47,197 bases of DNA from Gammaproteobacteria bacterium (GTDB taxonomy: Bacteria; Pseudomonadota; Gammaproteobacteria; Steroidobacterales; Steroidobacteraceae), in the NCBI GenBank assembly GCA_013289615.1, contig JABCZO010000033.1, forward strand, positions 1 to 47,197. Reading direction: 5' to 3'. Below, in pieces: positions 1 to 9,062 of this stretch (the first letter of the stretch is position 1; each line of letters opens with the position of its first letter). The translations under genes were made by a program, and so were the position numbers. The notes beneath the pieces are model-generated. The model ran no database searches. It worked only from the letters and a program-made list of their open reading frames with translations, and was not told where the DNA came from.

Positions 1-419
1 TAGCGCCCAGGCGTCTTTACTTCCCCGAGCACCGAGACCCGTTGACTGAGCGATTGCGTGACGGTGAGCGTCACGTGGGGATCGACAAAGTAGCCGCCGT
101 CCTTGAACGCCTTTTCGACCCGTCTCGCGGCACTTTCAGCCGACAGGCCGCCTACCTGAACGCCGCCGGCCAGGGGGATGCGTATGGTGCCGTCGTCCGC
201 AACGCCGAGCACGGTATCCATATCCGGCTGCCCGAACACGTGCAGCGTGACCGAATCCCCCGGACCCAGTGGTGTCAGGGGGCTGGTGCCGGTACCCGGG
301 ACCGCAAGCGCGGGCGCAGGAATAGGGGCGGGGCCGGCGGCGGCGGCCCAGGCGATGCTGCCCGGCGTCGAGCACAGCAGCAGAACGGCGATTAGTCTGA
401 GACTTGGTCTTGAAAACAC
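1..419 (-). CDS. Polysaccharide export protein, Wza-like (3' part outside window)
   Basis: Periplasmic/outer-membrane polysaccharide export protein of the Wza family; only the first 139 codons lie in the window and the gene runs off the left edge. The chosen start is a GTG at 419 with GAGGG just upstream. It opens a signal-peptide-like stretch (MFSRPSLRLIAVLLLC, then an Ala/Pro-rich linker). After it comes the poly-export domain signature LGPGDSVTLHVFGQPDMDT and then VSVLGEVKTPGR, the usual entry into the first SLBB repeat. There is no clear lipobox cysteine followed by Gly/Ser/Ala, although one Cys sits at the end of the hydrophobic segment, so lipidation is open. It is divergent from the sugar operon starting at 1223. 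The family assignment is secure, the start moderately so. Confidence 0.85.
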   Translation of the reverse strand, partial: MFSRPSLRLIAVLLLCSTPGSIAWAAAAGPAPIPAPALAVPGTGTSPLTPLGPGDSVTLHVFGQPDMDTVLGVADDGTIRIPLAGGVQVGGLSAESAARRVEKAFKDGGYFVDPHVTLTVTQSLSQRVSVLGEVKTPGR

Positions 420-1222
420 GTTTGCCCTCGTCCGTGGTCGGGCGTCTAGAGCCTGCAAAAAGGGTATCTTACTTCAGCTGCTTGGTGGCAGCAGATTTGG
501 GCTTGCTTGAGTGTGGATTCAGTCACGCTAAGTGTGCCGCTGCGGACTGGTCGGGGCCGGCCGTGGCCGCGCCCGGAGTGCTTCCGCCCCGCGCGAAACG
601 GCAAATAGCACGTTCGGAAGTACTTACGCCACGAGCGTCCGCCTCAACAGGACCGGGTGCGTCGACGGCCGCCCCTGCAAGTCCGGTCAAACGGCGGCGT
701 TCAGGGCCCGCCGCGTTCCATCCCGAGCTTTTCCCCGGCCGTGGTAGCAGGCGCTACGCAAACCCACCGGCATCGTCAAGCGACCAGTGCACAGGTGACG
801 CGATAGAACGGCGTTTTGATGGCACCGTTTGGAGGCAAATTTGGCTCGAGGCTCCTCGCCCTGGCGATCCGGTACGTGCTGCGATGCGGTTCGCTGTGAC
901 TGCAGTGGACGGCTGGCCGGTGAACGCGAGCAGCAACGATGCGCACCAGAGAGCGAGAGAAATTCGGCATAAACACGCCCCCGCGCTTCGGTCGCACACG
1001 TTGCCGTTTTACTCATCGTGACTGCGGCGGCAGTGCAGCTGTGGGGCCGCGATGGCAGGCGGGCGCCGGATGTGGACTGATCGCTACTCTCGGCATCGAA
1101 ATGCCCATAGACTACGGCTCCCTGGAGATATCGCATTGTTACCGGCCGCACTCGTGCAGGCGTGTGGCTGAGGGCTGCGCCCGCAGCAGCCTCTCAACTT
1201 CTATGTACAGGTGCACGTCGGC
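420..1222. other. 803-bp divergent intergenic region without convincing gene
   Basis: The open frames here are rich in Arg/Ser/Cys and show no recognisable domain or ribosome-binding site, so no gene is called. The stretch separates the leftward Wza-like gene from the rightward sugar operon and should hold both promoters. No hexamer pair is good enough to name. No JUMPstart/ops element (GGCGGTAG) was found. Confidence 0.5.
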
Positions 1223-2254
1223 ATGAAGGTACTGATCACTGGAACAGAGGGCTATATAGGGTCGCGATTGGCGCCGATACTGATGGCGCGCGGGCACGAG
1301 ATCGTGGGCCTGGACGCGGGTTTCTACCGCGATGGCTGGCTATACAGCGACCCGCGACAGCTCGGACTGGTACCGCGCACCATCATCAAGGATCTTCGTC
1401 GCGTCGAGCAGAGCGATTTTGAGGGCTTCGATGCGGTGGTGCACCTGGCGGAGCTGTCGAATGATCCGCTGGGGGAGAACCGGCCAGAGATTACCTATCA
1501 GATCAACCATCAGGGTTCGCTGGAGCTGGCTCGCAAGGCGAAAGCCGCCGGCGTACGTCGCTTCGTCTACGCCTCATCGTGCAGTGTCTACGGCGTCGGC
1601 ACCGGCGACTTTCTCAACGAGAAAAGTCCGGTCAATCCGCAGACCGCCTATGCCAAGTGCAAGGTCATGGTCGAGCGTGACGTCACGCCGCTGGCGGATG
1701 CAGATTTTTGCGTCACTTTCCTGCGCAACGCCACCGCTTACGGTGCCTCGCCGCGCATGCGTTTCGATATCGTGCTCAACGATCTGTGCGCGCTCGCCTG
1801 GACCACTAAGCGCATCGCCATGACCAGCGACGGCAGTCCGTGGCGGCCGATCGTTCACATCGAGGACATCGCTGCCGCTATCCGCTGCGTCCTCGACGCC
1901 CCGGCTGACGCAGTCAATGGCGAAATATTCAACGTCGGCCAGGACTCGGAGAACTATCGGGTACGCGAGATAGCGCAGATCGTCGCCGATGTCTTTCCGG
2001 GCTGTGAGCTGAGCACCGGCAAGGCCGGCGCCGACAACCGCAGCTACCGGGTATCGTTCGACAAGATCTCGACTCGGTTGCCGGGATTCAGCTGCAGCTG
2101 GACCGCGCGTCTGGGTGCGGAAGAGCTGCGGGCTCGCTTCGAGCAGATCGAATTCAACAAGGAAACCTATGAGTATCGGGCCTTCACCCGCTTGAAGCAG
2201 ATCCGCTACCTGACTCGAACCGGGCAGATCGACGGGGACTTTTTCTGGCGGTGA
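1223..2254 (+). CDS. NAD-dependent epimerase/dehydratase (extended SDR)
   Basis: Nucleotide-sugar modifying enzyme of the extended SDR family, 343 residues, cytoplasmic. The N-terminus has the Rossmann motif GTEGYIGS (residues about 7-14). YASSCSVYG supplies the catalytic Ser and the YAKCK pentad supplies the Tyr/Lys pair. The late motif RPIVHIEDIA is typical of sugar epimerases. ATG 1223 is preferred over an in-frame GTG at 1211 because the protein then begins MKVLITG, directly at the first beta strand. It heads an operon: only one base separates its stop from the next start. Whether it is a 4-epimerase, a 4-reductase or the missing 4,6-dehydratase of this pathway cannot be read from the sequence. 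Confidence 0.85.
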   Translation: MKVLITGTEGYIGSRLAPILMARGHEIVGLDAGFYRDGWLYSDPRQLGLVPRTIIKDLRRVEQSDFEGFDAVVHLAELSNDPLGENRPEITYQINHQGSLELARKAKAAGVRRFVYASSCSVYGVGTGDFLNEKSPVNPQTAYAKCKVMVERDVTPLADADFCVTFLRNATAYGASPRMRFDIVLNDLCALAWTTKRIAMTSDGSPWRPIVHIEDIAAAIRCVLDAPADAVNGEIFNVGQDSENYRVREIAQIVADVFPGCELSTGKAGADNRSYRVSFDKISTRLPGFSCSWTARLGAEELRARFEQIEFNKETYEYRAFTRLKQIRYLTRTGQIDGDFFWR

Positions 2255-2255
2255 T

Positions 2256-2834
2256 ATGCGCTTCGAGCCTCTGGCGATCGATGGAGCCGCGCTGGTACGA
2301 ATCGACCCGAATCGCGATGCGCGCGGCTTTTTCGCACGCGCATTCTGTGTCGAGGAATTCGCCGCCGCCGGGCTGCCGACGCAGCTGGTCCAGGCCAGCG
2401 TGTCGTATAACGAGCGCGCCGGTACGGTGCGCGGAATGCACTTCCAGTGGCCGCCGTCGCACGAGGGTAAGCTGGTGCGCTGCATCCGCGGCAGCCTGTA
2501 TGATGTGCTGCTTGATCTTCGGCCGCGATCGCCGGCCTATCTGCGGCACCTTGCCGTGACGCTGGATGAAGACAATCATGATGCGGTATTCATTCCGGTC
2601 GGAGTTGCCCACGGCTTTCAGACGCTGCGGCCGCGCACCGAAATCTGGTATCAGATGACTGACAGCTATGTGCCAGAGCTTGCCGCGGGGGTGCGCTGGA
2701 ACGATCCGGCCTTTGCGATTCGCTGGCCGATGCCGGAAAGCGTGATGTCGGAGCGCGATGCCCGCTACCCGGATTTCGACCGTGAGCAATTCGAACGGGA
2801 GCTCGAGCGGCGCACTGCGGCCGAACCGGCATGA
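2256..2834 (+). CDS. dTDP-4-dehydrorhamnose 3,5-epimerase-like protein (RmlC family)
   Basis: Cupin-fold nucleotide-sugar 3,5-epimerase, 192 residues, close to the usual length of about 185. The hallmark RGMHFQ (residues 59-64) carries the catalytic base His62. It is followed by the conserved GKLVRC lysine segment, VPVG-type VGVAHGFQTL and the C-terminal SYVPE...WNDP...WP block. It would act on a 4-keto-6-deoxy sugar nucleotide. Because the operon encodes a cytidylyltransferase rather than RmlA, the substrate may be a CDP rather than a dTDP sugar (inference). The stop overlaps the next start by four bases (ATGA). Confidence 0.88.
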   Translation: MRFEPLAIDGAALVRIDPNRDARGFFARAFCVEEFAAAGLPTQLVQASVSYNERAGTVRGMHFQWPPSHEGKLVRCIRGSLYDVLLDLRPRSPAYLRHLAVTLDEDNHDAVFIPVGVAHGFQTLRPRTEIWYQMTDSYVPELAAGVRWNDPAFAIRWPMPESVMSERDARYPDFDREQFERELERRTAAEPA

Positions 2835-4252
2835 GGGGCACCTCCGTGTCCGCCGGCGCCGCACTACAGGCATTCGCAGCCGAGCTGTATCCGATCTGCC
2901 GCAGCATTACCGGTGCCGGCGTACGCAAGACCCTGCGTCTGATCAACCGCCGCATCGAGTTGGACTGGCACGAGGTGCCCAGCGGTAGCAAAGTATTCGA
3001 CTGGGAAGTGCCGCTCGAATGGAACATCGAGGACGCCTGGGTCGGCGATGCAGATGGCCGCCGGGTGGTGGATTTCAATGCCCATAACCTTCATATCCTC
3101 AACTACTCCGAGCCGGTGCGTACCGTGTTGCCGCTCGAGGAACTCAGGCCGCGATTGCATAGCATGCCGGCGCATGAGGACTGGATTCCGTATCGGACCA
3201 GCTATTACCGCCGTCAGTGGGGCTTTTGCATGCGCCACCGTGAGCTGGCGAGCCTGCCGCCCGGAAACTATGAAGTCGTTGTCGACAGTTCGTTGGCGCC
3301 GGGTTCACTCACCTATGCCGAGTGCGTGTTGCCAGGCCGCACCAAGGAGGAGGTGCTGTTTTTCACCCACATCTGCCACCCGTCGCTCGCCAATGACAAC
3401 ACCAGCGGCATGGCGATCGCCACGGAGTTGGCCGCGTGGATTGCCGGCGCGCCGCGCCGCTATAGTTATCGGGTGGTGTTTGCGCCCGGGACCATTGGCT
3501 CGCTGTGCTGGCTGCAGCGCAACCAGCAGCGCCTCGGCAGGGTGCGCCACGGTCTGGTGCTCGGCCTGCTGGCCGATCCGGCACCCTTCACCTATAAGCG
3601 CAGCCGACGCGGTGACTGCGAAATCGATCGCCTGGTCGAATATGTCACGCACGGCATCGATCCTCGCGCACGCGTCATCGACTTCGAACCTTATGGGTAC
3701 GACGAGCGCCAGCTGTGTTCCCCGGGATTTAACCTGCCGGTGGGACGACTGACCCGCTCGGTGAACGATGGCTATCCGCAGTACCATAGCTCGGCCGACA
3801 ATCTGGCCCTGATGTCGGCAGGCCAACTCGAGCAGAGCCTTGAGGCGTGCAAACGCGTGGTCGAAGTGCTCGAAAGCAATCGCCGCTATATCAACCTGTC
3901 GCCCAAGGGCGAGCCGCGCCTGGGCAAGCGCGGGCTCTATGGAGCCATGGGCGGACGCAGCCCCGCCGAGCGCGAGCGCGCCATGCTGTGGGTATTGAAC
4001 CAGTCCGACGGCAGTGCATCGTTACTCGATATCGCGCGGCGCTCCGGCATAGACTTCGCGGCGGTCAAACTGGTCGCCGATGAGCTGGAACAAGCAGCGC
4101 TGCTGGGCTCTGCCGATGCGACCAGGCGGACGCCGGCGGCAGCGACTCGTGTGGCGGGTGCGGTCCCGCCGTCGAAGTCGAAGAAGGCGGCGCCATCTCG
4201 GTCCGGGCGCCGCAAGCGGCAGGGAATTCGGAGCACGGGGAGACGAAAGTGA
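2831..4252 (+). CDS. DUF2172/DUF4910 aminopeptidase-like protein
   Basis: Protein of 473 residues matching the polysaccharide-locus family with a DUF2172 / DUF4910 (M28-like) core and a winged-helix tail. What can be seen: an N-terminal block LYPICRSITGAGVRKTL, the WNIEDAWV and YRTSYYRRQWGFC segments, and a putative metal site THICHPSLANDNTSGM that resembles M28 peptidases, with a further His in YHSSADNLAL. Residues about 375-430 look like the small helical wing (LLDIARRSGIDFAAVKLVADEL). The last 40 residues are a Lys/Arg/Ser/Pro-rich low-complexity tail not expected in the family. It is translationally coupled on both sides by four-base overlaps. The biochemical role is not established; the context implies sugar modification rather than peptide cleavage. 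Confidence 0.85.
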   Translation: MRGTSVSAGAALQAFAAELYPICRSITGAGVRKTLRLINRRIELDWHEVPSGSKVFDWEVPLEWNIEDAWVGDADGRRVVDFNAHNLHILNYSEPVRTVLPLEELRPRLHSMPAHEDWIPYRTSYYRRQWGFCMRHRELASLPPGNYEVVVDSSLAPGSLTYAECVLPGRTKEEVLFFTHICHPSLANDNTSGMAIATELAAWIAGAPRRYSYRVVFAPGTIGSLCWLQRNQQRLGRVRHGLVLGLLADPAPFTYKRSRRGDCEIDRLVEYVTHGIDPRARVIDFEPYGYDERQLCSPGFNLPVGRLTRSVNDGYPQYHSSADNLALMSAGQLEQSLEACKRVVEVLESNRRYINLSPKGEPRLGKRGLYGAMGGRSPAERERAMLWVLNQSDGSASLLDIARRSGIDFAAVKLVADELEQAALLGSADATRRTPAAATRVAGAVPPSKSKKAAPSRSGRRKRQGIRSTGRRK

Positions 4253-5025
4253 AAGTGGTGCTGTTTTGCGGTGGTCTCGGCACACGCTTGCGTGAGCATT
4301 CCGACACGATTCCCAAGCCGCTGGTGAACATCGGCAGTCGGCCGGTGCTATGGCACCTGATGCGCTATTACGCGCATTACGGCCACACCGACTTTGTGCT
4401 CGCCCTGGGCTATCGCGGTGATATGGTGCGCGAGTACTTTCTCAACTATTCCGAGGCCATGTCGAACGATTTCACGTTGAGTGAAGGCGGCCGGAAGATC
4501 GAGCTGCACAACCACGATGTGGAAAAATGGCGCATCACCTTCGTGGATACCGGGCTGCACAGCAATATCGGCCAACGCCTGCTTCGAGTACGCAAGTTCC
4601 TCGAAGGCGAGCCGGTTTTTCTGGCCAATTATGCCGACGGATTGTCGGATCTGCCGCTTGATCGGCACATCGAGGAATTTTCCAGGCAGGATGCCGTTGC
4701 CAGTTTTATCGCTGTTCGAAGCGCCCAGAGTTTCCATGCGGTGCACGCCGACCCGGCGGGCCTGGTGACGCACATGGGCGGCATGCCGGAGCAGCCGCTT
4801 TGGATCAATGGCGGCTACTTTGTGCTGCGCTCGGCAATGTTCGACTACATGCGGGAAGGCGATGAGCTGGTCGAGCAGCCGTTCACGCGTCTGATCGCCG
4901 AACGCAAGTTGATGACCTACCGCTGGGAGGGCTTCTGGCAGTGCATGGACACCTTCAAGGACAAGATCACCCTGGATCGAATGGACGCTCGCGGTACCTG
5001 TCCATGGATGGTCTGGCAAAAATAG
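4249..5025 (+). CDS. rfbF: Glucose-1-phosphate cytidylyltransferase
   Basis: Makes CDP-glucose from glucose 1-phosphate and CTP, the entry to CDP-linked deoxy sugars. It has 258 residues, as usual for the family. The N-terminus VVLFCGGLGTRLRE is the nucleotide-binding loop, followed by IPKPLV, GYRGDMV, SNDFTLSEGG, FVDTGLHSNIGQRL, ANYADGLSDLPL, WINGGYFV and FWQCMDTFKDK, all diagnostic of the cytidylyl branch rather than RmlA. The start is a GTG at 4249 overlapping the previous stop by four bases, with GGGGAG a short way upstream. No CDP-glucose 4,6-dehydratase of the RfbG type is visible in the window, so the pathway after this step is unclear. Confidence 0.92.
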   Translation: MKVVLFCGGLGTRLREHSDTIPKPLVNIGSRPVLWHLMRYYAHYGHTDFVLALGYRGDMVREYFLNYSEAMSNDFTLSEGGRKIELHNHDVEKWRITFVDTGLHSNIGQRLLRVRKFLEGEPVFLANYADGLSDLPLDRHIEEFSRQDAVASFIAVRSAQSFHAVHADPAGLVTHMGGMPEQPLWINGGYFVLRSAMFDYMREGDELVEQPFTRLIAERKLMTYRWEGFWQCMDTFKDKITLDRMDARGTCPWMVWQK

Positions 5026-5035
5026 CTGACGCGAC

Positions 5036-5695
5036 ATGCGAGCACTCGGGCTGACAAAACTCGTTGATCGAAGGCGCTTGCGGATCCTGTGCATTGGCGC
5101 ACATTGCGACGACATCGACATCGGTTGCGGCGGAACGATGCTCAGCGTGTTGCAGCGTAATCCCGGTGCGCAGGTCGTCTGGGTTGTGATGGGCTCGTCT
5201 CCGGCGCGCGCGCGCGAACTCAGAGCCAGCGCCCGGCGGTTCTTGCGCCGGGCCGGAACGACCGAGGTAATGGTGCACCAATTCCGTGACGGCTTTTTCC
5301 CGGCGCAGTACGCCGCGATCAAGCAGGTATTCGAATCGCTGAAGCAGCTGCCCGATCCCGACCTCATCTTCAGCCATCATCGCGCCGATCTGCATCAGGA
5401 CCATCGTGTGGTCGCCGAGCTGACCTGGAATACATTCCGCGACCATCTGATTCTTGAGTATGAGATTCCGAAGTACGAGGGCGGACTGACGACGCCGTCG
5501 GCCTATGTATCGCTGACGCGCGCGCAGGTGGAACGAAAGATCTCGATCCTGTGGGCCAGCTATGCGACGCAGCGCGCCAAACGCTGGTTTACCGAGGATA
5601 CGTTTCGCGCATTGATGCGGCTGCGCGGGATCGAGTCTGGCGGGGAATCGGGTTGGGCCGAAGGCTTTCACGTCAGCAAGTTCCTGCTCGAGTAA
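5036..5695 (+). CDS. PIG-L family N-deacetylase
   Basis: Zinc-dependent deacetylase of the PIG-L/LmbE family, 219 residues, predicted cytoplasmic. AHCDDIDIG (residues 22-30) is the metal-binding AHPDDxE-like motif, with Cys for Pro and Asp-Ile-Asp in place of D-x-E. HHRADLHQDH (114-123) provides the second metal-binding cluster. It probably deacetylates an N-acetylated amino sugar or a related nucleotide sugar. It lies 10 bp after the cytidylyltransferase in the same operon. PIG-L genes recur next to DUF4910 and cytidylyltransferase genes in polysaccharide loci, which supports a sugar substrate; the exact one is unknown. Confidence 0.88.
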   Translation: MRALGLTKLVDRRRLRILCIGAHCDDIDIGCGGTMLSVLQRNPGAQVVWVVMGSSPARARELRASARRFLRRAGTTEVMVHQFRDGFFPAQYAAIKQVFESLKQLPDPDLIFSHHRADLHQDHRVVAELTWNTFRDHLILEYEIPKYEGGLTTPSAYVSLTRAQVERKISILWASYATQRAKRWFTEDTFRALMRLRGIESGGESGWAEGFHVSKFLLE

Positions 5696-5743
5696 TTGCA
5701 TCCGCAAACCCGATGCCGGGTCGGAATTTCCTGCGAGCAAACC

Positions 5744-6865
5744 ATGACTGAGCGCATCGATTGCGCCGTAATCGGCGCCGGAGTCGTCGGTCTCGCCATC
5801 GCCCGGGCGCTGGCGCTCGCCGGCCGCGAGGTCATCGTGCTCGAATCCGAGAGCGCAGTCGGTACCGGAATCAGCAGCCGAAATTCCGAGGTTATTCACG
5901 CCGGCATCTACTATCCGACCGGATCGATGAAGGCGCGCTTGTGCGTGAGCGGGCGAGAGCTGTTATATCAGTTCTGCGCCCTGCACGCCGTCGAGCAGCG
6001 GCGAGTCGGTAAGCTGATCGTGGCGACCTCGGTGGAGCAAATGGCGACGCTGGCAAAATACGAGGCTCAGGCCCGTGCCAACGGCGTGATCGATCTGCGC
6101 CGACTCACTGTCGGCGAGGCCGCTCAGCTGGAGCCGGAGGTGCGTTGTGCCGCCGCTTTGCTGTCGCCCTCCACCGGTATTGTCGATTCCCACGGGCTGA
6201 TGCTGGCTTACCAGGCGGATCTGGAGTCCCACGGTGGTGTGCTCGCGCTCAATAGCCCGGTCACGGGCGGCAGCCTGCACCAGCGCGGGATTGCGTTGGC
6301 GATCGGCGGTGCGGTGCCCATGGCAGTGAGGGCCGCCACCGTCGTCAACTGCGCCGGGCTCAACGCACAAAGTGTTTCAGGCAGTATCAGCGGGGTGCCG
6401 GCGGCGGCGATTCCAAGGCGCTTTCTCGCCAAGGGCTATTACTTTTCCCTGGCCGGCCGCTCGCCGTTCCATCACCTGGTGTATCCGGTGGCCAATTCAG
6501 CCGGGCTCGGCACGCATGTGACGCTCGATTTGAGCGGCGGCGCACGTTTTGGTCCGGACGTGCAATGGATCGAGCATATCGATTACGCTTTCGACGAGGC
6601 GCGCAGGGCGGATTTCGCCGCGGCGATCAGACGCTACTATCCGCAATTGGACGAGTCGCGGCTGCAGCCAGCCTATACCGGCATCAGGCCCAAAATCAGT
6701 GCGGCTGGCGAGCCTGCGGCCGATTTCTGCATCCGCGGTCCAGCCGAGCACGGCGATTGCCCATACGTCGCCCTGTATGGAATCGAGTCACCGGGTTTGA
6801 CCGCGTCGCTGGCAATAGCCGAGCATGTTGCGGCACTGCTGCGACAGACGATCCGTGCTTCCTGA
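5744..6865 (+). CDS. FAD-dependent oxidoreductase, L-2-hydroxyglutarate oxidase (LhgO)-like
   Basis: Flavoprotein of the DAO/LhgO family, 373 residues. VIGAGVVGLAIARAL is the FAD dinucleotide-binding motif at the N-terminus. The block RNSEVIHAGIYYPTGSMKARLC and GKLIVAT are typical of LhgO and its relatives. The start is ATG 5744, which puts the Rossmann strand about eight residues in; an in-frame TTG at 5696 is less likely. It follows the PIG-L gene by 48 bp and ends four bases before the convergent glycosyltransferase stop. LhgO proper oxidises L-2-hydroxyglutarate in central metabolism; the place at the end of a sugar operon leaves open a polysaccharide-related substrate. Confidence 0.82.
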   Translation: MTERIDCAVIGAGVVGLAIARALALAGREVIVLESESAVGTGISSRNSEVIHAGIYYPTGSMKARLCVSGRELLYQFCALHAVEQRRVGKLIVATSVEQMATLAKYEAQARANGVIDLRRLTVGEAAQLEPEVRCAAALLSPSTGIVDSHGLMLAYQADLESHGGVLALNSPVTGGSLHQRGIALAIGGAVPMAVRAATVVNCAGLNAQSVSGSISGVPAAAIPRRFLAKGYYFSLAGRSPFHHLVYPVANSAGLGTHVTLDLSGGARFGPDVQWIEHIDYAFDEARRADFAAAIRRYYPQLDESRLQPAYTGIRPKISAAGEPAADFCIRGPAEHGDCPYVALYGIESPGLTASLAIAEHVAALLRQTIRAS

Positions 6866-6869
6866 AAGA

Positions 6870-9062
6870 TCAGGATGGTTGTGACTTTGCCAGGCGGTTC
6901 GCGAAGCGGCGAATCGCCTCGTAGCGAAACAGCGCCTTCACGGCCCGAAACTCGGGTGCATGGCGCAGGTACTGACGCAGCACGCCGAGGTTGAGCGCCC
7001 GGCGCCGCCACAGCTCGCCGAGGATTTGCATGGCTGAGGTGCGGTTTCCGGCCCTCAGGAAGCCCGCAAACACGGCTACCAGGTAACTGTCGAGAAATTG
7101 CTGGTGCTCTGGCCGGTACAGATACTCGCGGTGCTTGTTGATGACTTGCAGGTCGATGGCGGCGCCGCCCTGGCCGCCGACGCTTCGACTCAGGCTGGTG
7201 CCGGTTTCGTCGACGTCCATCAGGTGTTGCGCAACGGCCGCGCCAACGTAGCCGCGCTCTGCCAGCGCGATGAACAAATCGCGATCCTCGGACACGCGCA
7301 GCTGCTCGTCGAAGCCACCGAGGGACTGCAGCACCGTGCGGCGAATGGTGAACGCTGAGTTGGTGGCGATGCGCAGTACCAGGTTCAGGAACGATGAGCC
7401 GCTGATCGTCGACGGAACGCCATTCCAGTCGTCCTCGCGCAGCGCGATATATCGGCCGGCGGAGTCGATTTCATGAACCACGCGGCCGCCCCACAGGAAA
7501 TCCAGATTTGGACTGGTAGTCAGGCGGTCGTATAACGCCGCGAGCGCCTCGGGGCGCAGCTCATCATCGTCATCCAGGAACGCGATCCATTGGCCGCTGG
7601 CGACGGCGATGCCTCGATTGCGCGCGGCGCTGACGCCGAGGCTGTGCTCGTTTCTGATTACCTGGCATCGCGGGCCACGCACCGTCTCCAGGTACTCGGG
7701 CGTCGAATCCTTGGAGCCATCGTCCACCACGATGATCTCGTATTCACGGAAAGTCTGTGCAGCTATGCTGCGCAGCGCCCGGCCGACGATCGTGGCGCGG
7801 TTGTGGGTCGGGACGATCACGCTGAACACCGGCGCGCCGCGCTCGCCGACCGGTGCGATAGGCGAGCGCGCCGCTTCGGCTGGCCAGGCGGCCTGGTGCA
7901 GGCTGGCCAGGGCATGCAGGCGCTGCTCGCGCAGCTGCATGGCCGGTGTCGGCAGCAGGTTGAAAGTGTCGAAGACGGTTCGTAGCCTATGCGACCAATC
8001 ATGCCGCAACGCTGCATGGATGACATTGTTACGGCGTATGCTCGCCAGGTGCCCAGGATTGGCGTCCAGCTCGGCCAGAATCTGCATGATGTCCGGTGAA
8101 TCGAACGCCACGTGAATGACCGAGTCGGTCCAACCAAACTGCTGCGCGAAGGCATCCAGGTGTGGTGGTTCGCCGATCATCACCGCGCCGGCGGCGGCGC
8201 CCTCGTAGAAGCGCCCCGACATCTCATCGCGGCCGCGAGTGTATCCGGGCTCATTGATGCGAGCACGGTTGGCGAAGAAATAGCGAGTGTGCTGGAGCAT
8301 GTTGGCCAGCTGCAGCCGATGCTCGCCGGTGTCCTGGACGCGAAAGGTGCGCTGCTTTTGATCAATGCCGCTCGCGGCGACGGTGTCGTAGCAGTAAAAA
8401 ATCTTTCGCTCGCGCGCCGCGCGCAGCAGTGCCCGGTGAGTGACCTGCGACCGCCGGCCGATGTTGTAGACATCGATTACGCGCGCCGGGAATTGCGGTG
8501 CCGGGGAGAAGCGCAGTACGTCTACCGCCAGCGGCAGATAGCTGCAGGGTCGGCCGGTGATGCGGGCCACCTCCTCGACGCAATGATAGACGCCGAGGAA
8601 TATATGATCGAAATCGGCTAACTGCTCGAGCAGGTAGCGTGGCAGCAGATGCAGCCACACCTCACTTACAAAGCAGGCGGCATAGCGGCAACGCTTGCGC
8701 CAATTGGGGATGGTGGCGAGCGCGTAGAGCTCATGCGTATGATTGAAGATCGGGAAGAACAGCTCGTAGTTGCGCTCGAGTGGCACAATCGAGGGCCGTG
8801 GGGACATGGCCCGGGCCAGCGTGCGCGAGCCGGTCGCAAATCGCGTCAGCTTGTAGGCGCGCCGTGACAGCTCCAGCGAAGACACATCGCCGGCCTCGAC
8901 CAGATCGGCATCCGTCACTTCACCGATGACGTCTTCGAACTCGTAGTCCATGCAGTAGCCGACCTGATCGGCTAGCCGGCGCATCGACAGCAGCAGCACG
9001 TCGCCGCCGCCCGGTATCAACCTTGCGCTACTCTGCACCGGATTCGACGCCACACCCATCAA
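6870..9062 (-). CDS. Two-domain glycosyltransferase (CgeB-like GT1-type plus GT2)
   Basis: Large cytoplasmic glycosyltransferase, 730 residues. Residues about 100-375 form a GT-B-like half resembling the CgeB / glycosyltransferase family 1 proteins (VDVLRFSPAP, YNIGRRS, RFYEGAAAGAVMIGEPP). Residues about 412-640 are a GT2 domain: FSVIVPTHNRATIVGRAL, then VVDDGSKDSTPEYL, and FLDDDDELRPEAL (496-507) with the DxD metal site, then a GGFDEQLRVSEDRDL acceptor-side motif. No membrane segment is obvious. The two domains may add two successive sugars to the same lipid-linked acceptor. The gene is leftward and convergent with the LhgO-like gene. A Pro/Ala-rich linker (about 385-410) joins the halves. 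Confidence 0.86.
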   Translation of the reverse strand: MMGVASNPVQSSARLIPGGGDVLLLSMRRLADQVGYCMDYEFEDVIGEVTDADLVEAGDVSSLELSRRAYKLTRFATGSRTLARAMSPRPSIVPLERNYELFFPIFNHTHELYALATIPNWRKRCRYAACFVSEVWLHLLPRYLLEQLADFDHIFLGVYHCVEEVARITGRPCSYLPLAVDVLRFSPAPQFPARVIDVYNIGRRSQVTHRALLRAARERKIFYCYDTVAASGIDQKQRTFRVQDTGEHRLQLANMLQHTRYFFANRARINEPGYTRGRDEMSGRFYEGAAAGAVMIGEPPHLDAFAQQFGWTDSVIHVAFDSPDIMQILAELDANPGHLASIRRNNVIHAALRHDWSHRLRTVFDTFNLLPTPAMQLREQRLHALASLHQAAWPAEAARSPIAPVGERGAPVFSVIVPTHNRATIVGRALRSIAAQTFREYEIIVVDDGSKDSTPEYLETVRGPRCQVIRNEHSLGVSAARNRGIAVASGQWIAFLDDDDELRPEALAALYDRLTTSPNLDFLWGGRVVHEIDSAGRYIALREDDWNGVPSTISGSSFLNLVLRIATNSAFTIRRTVLQSLGGFDEQLRVSEDRDLFIALAERGYVGAAVAQHLMDVDETGTSLSRSVGGQGGAAIDLQVINKHREYLYRPEHQQFLDSYLVAVFAGFLRAGNRTSAMQILGELWRRRALNLGVLRQYLRHAPEFRAVKALFRYEAIRRFANRLAKSQPS

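Noticed and set aside
687..1151. 154-residue open frame on the minus strand in the left intergenic region
   Set aside because: Ser/Arg/Cys-rich translation, no domain, no ribosome-binding site; typical of chance frames in GC-rich DNA.
5696..5743. TTG start for the LhgO-like gene directly after the PIG-L stop
   Set aside because: Adds 16 residues with no similarity before the FAD-binding strand; ATG 5744 fits the family.
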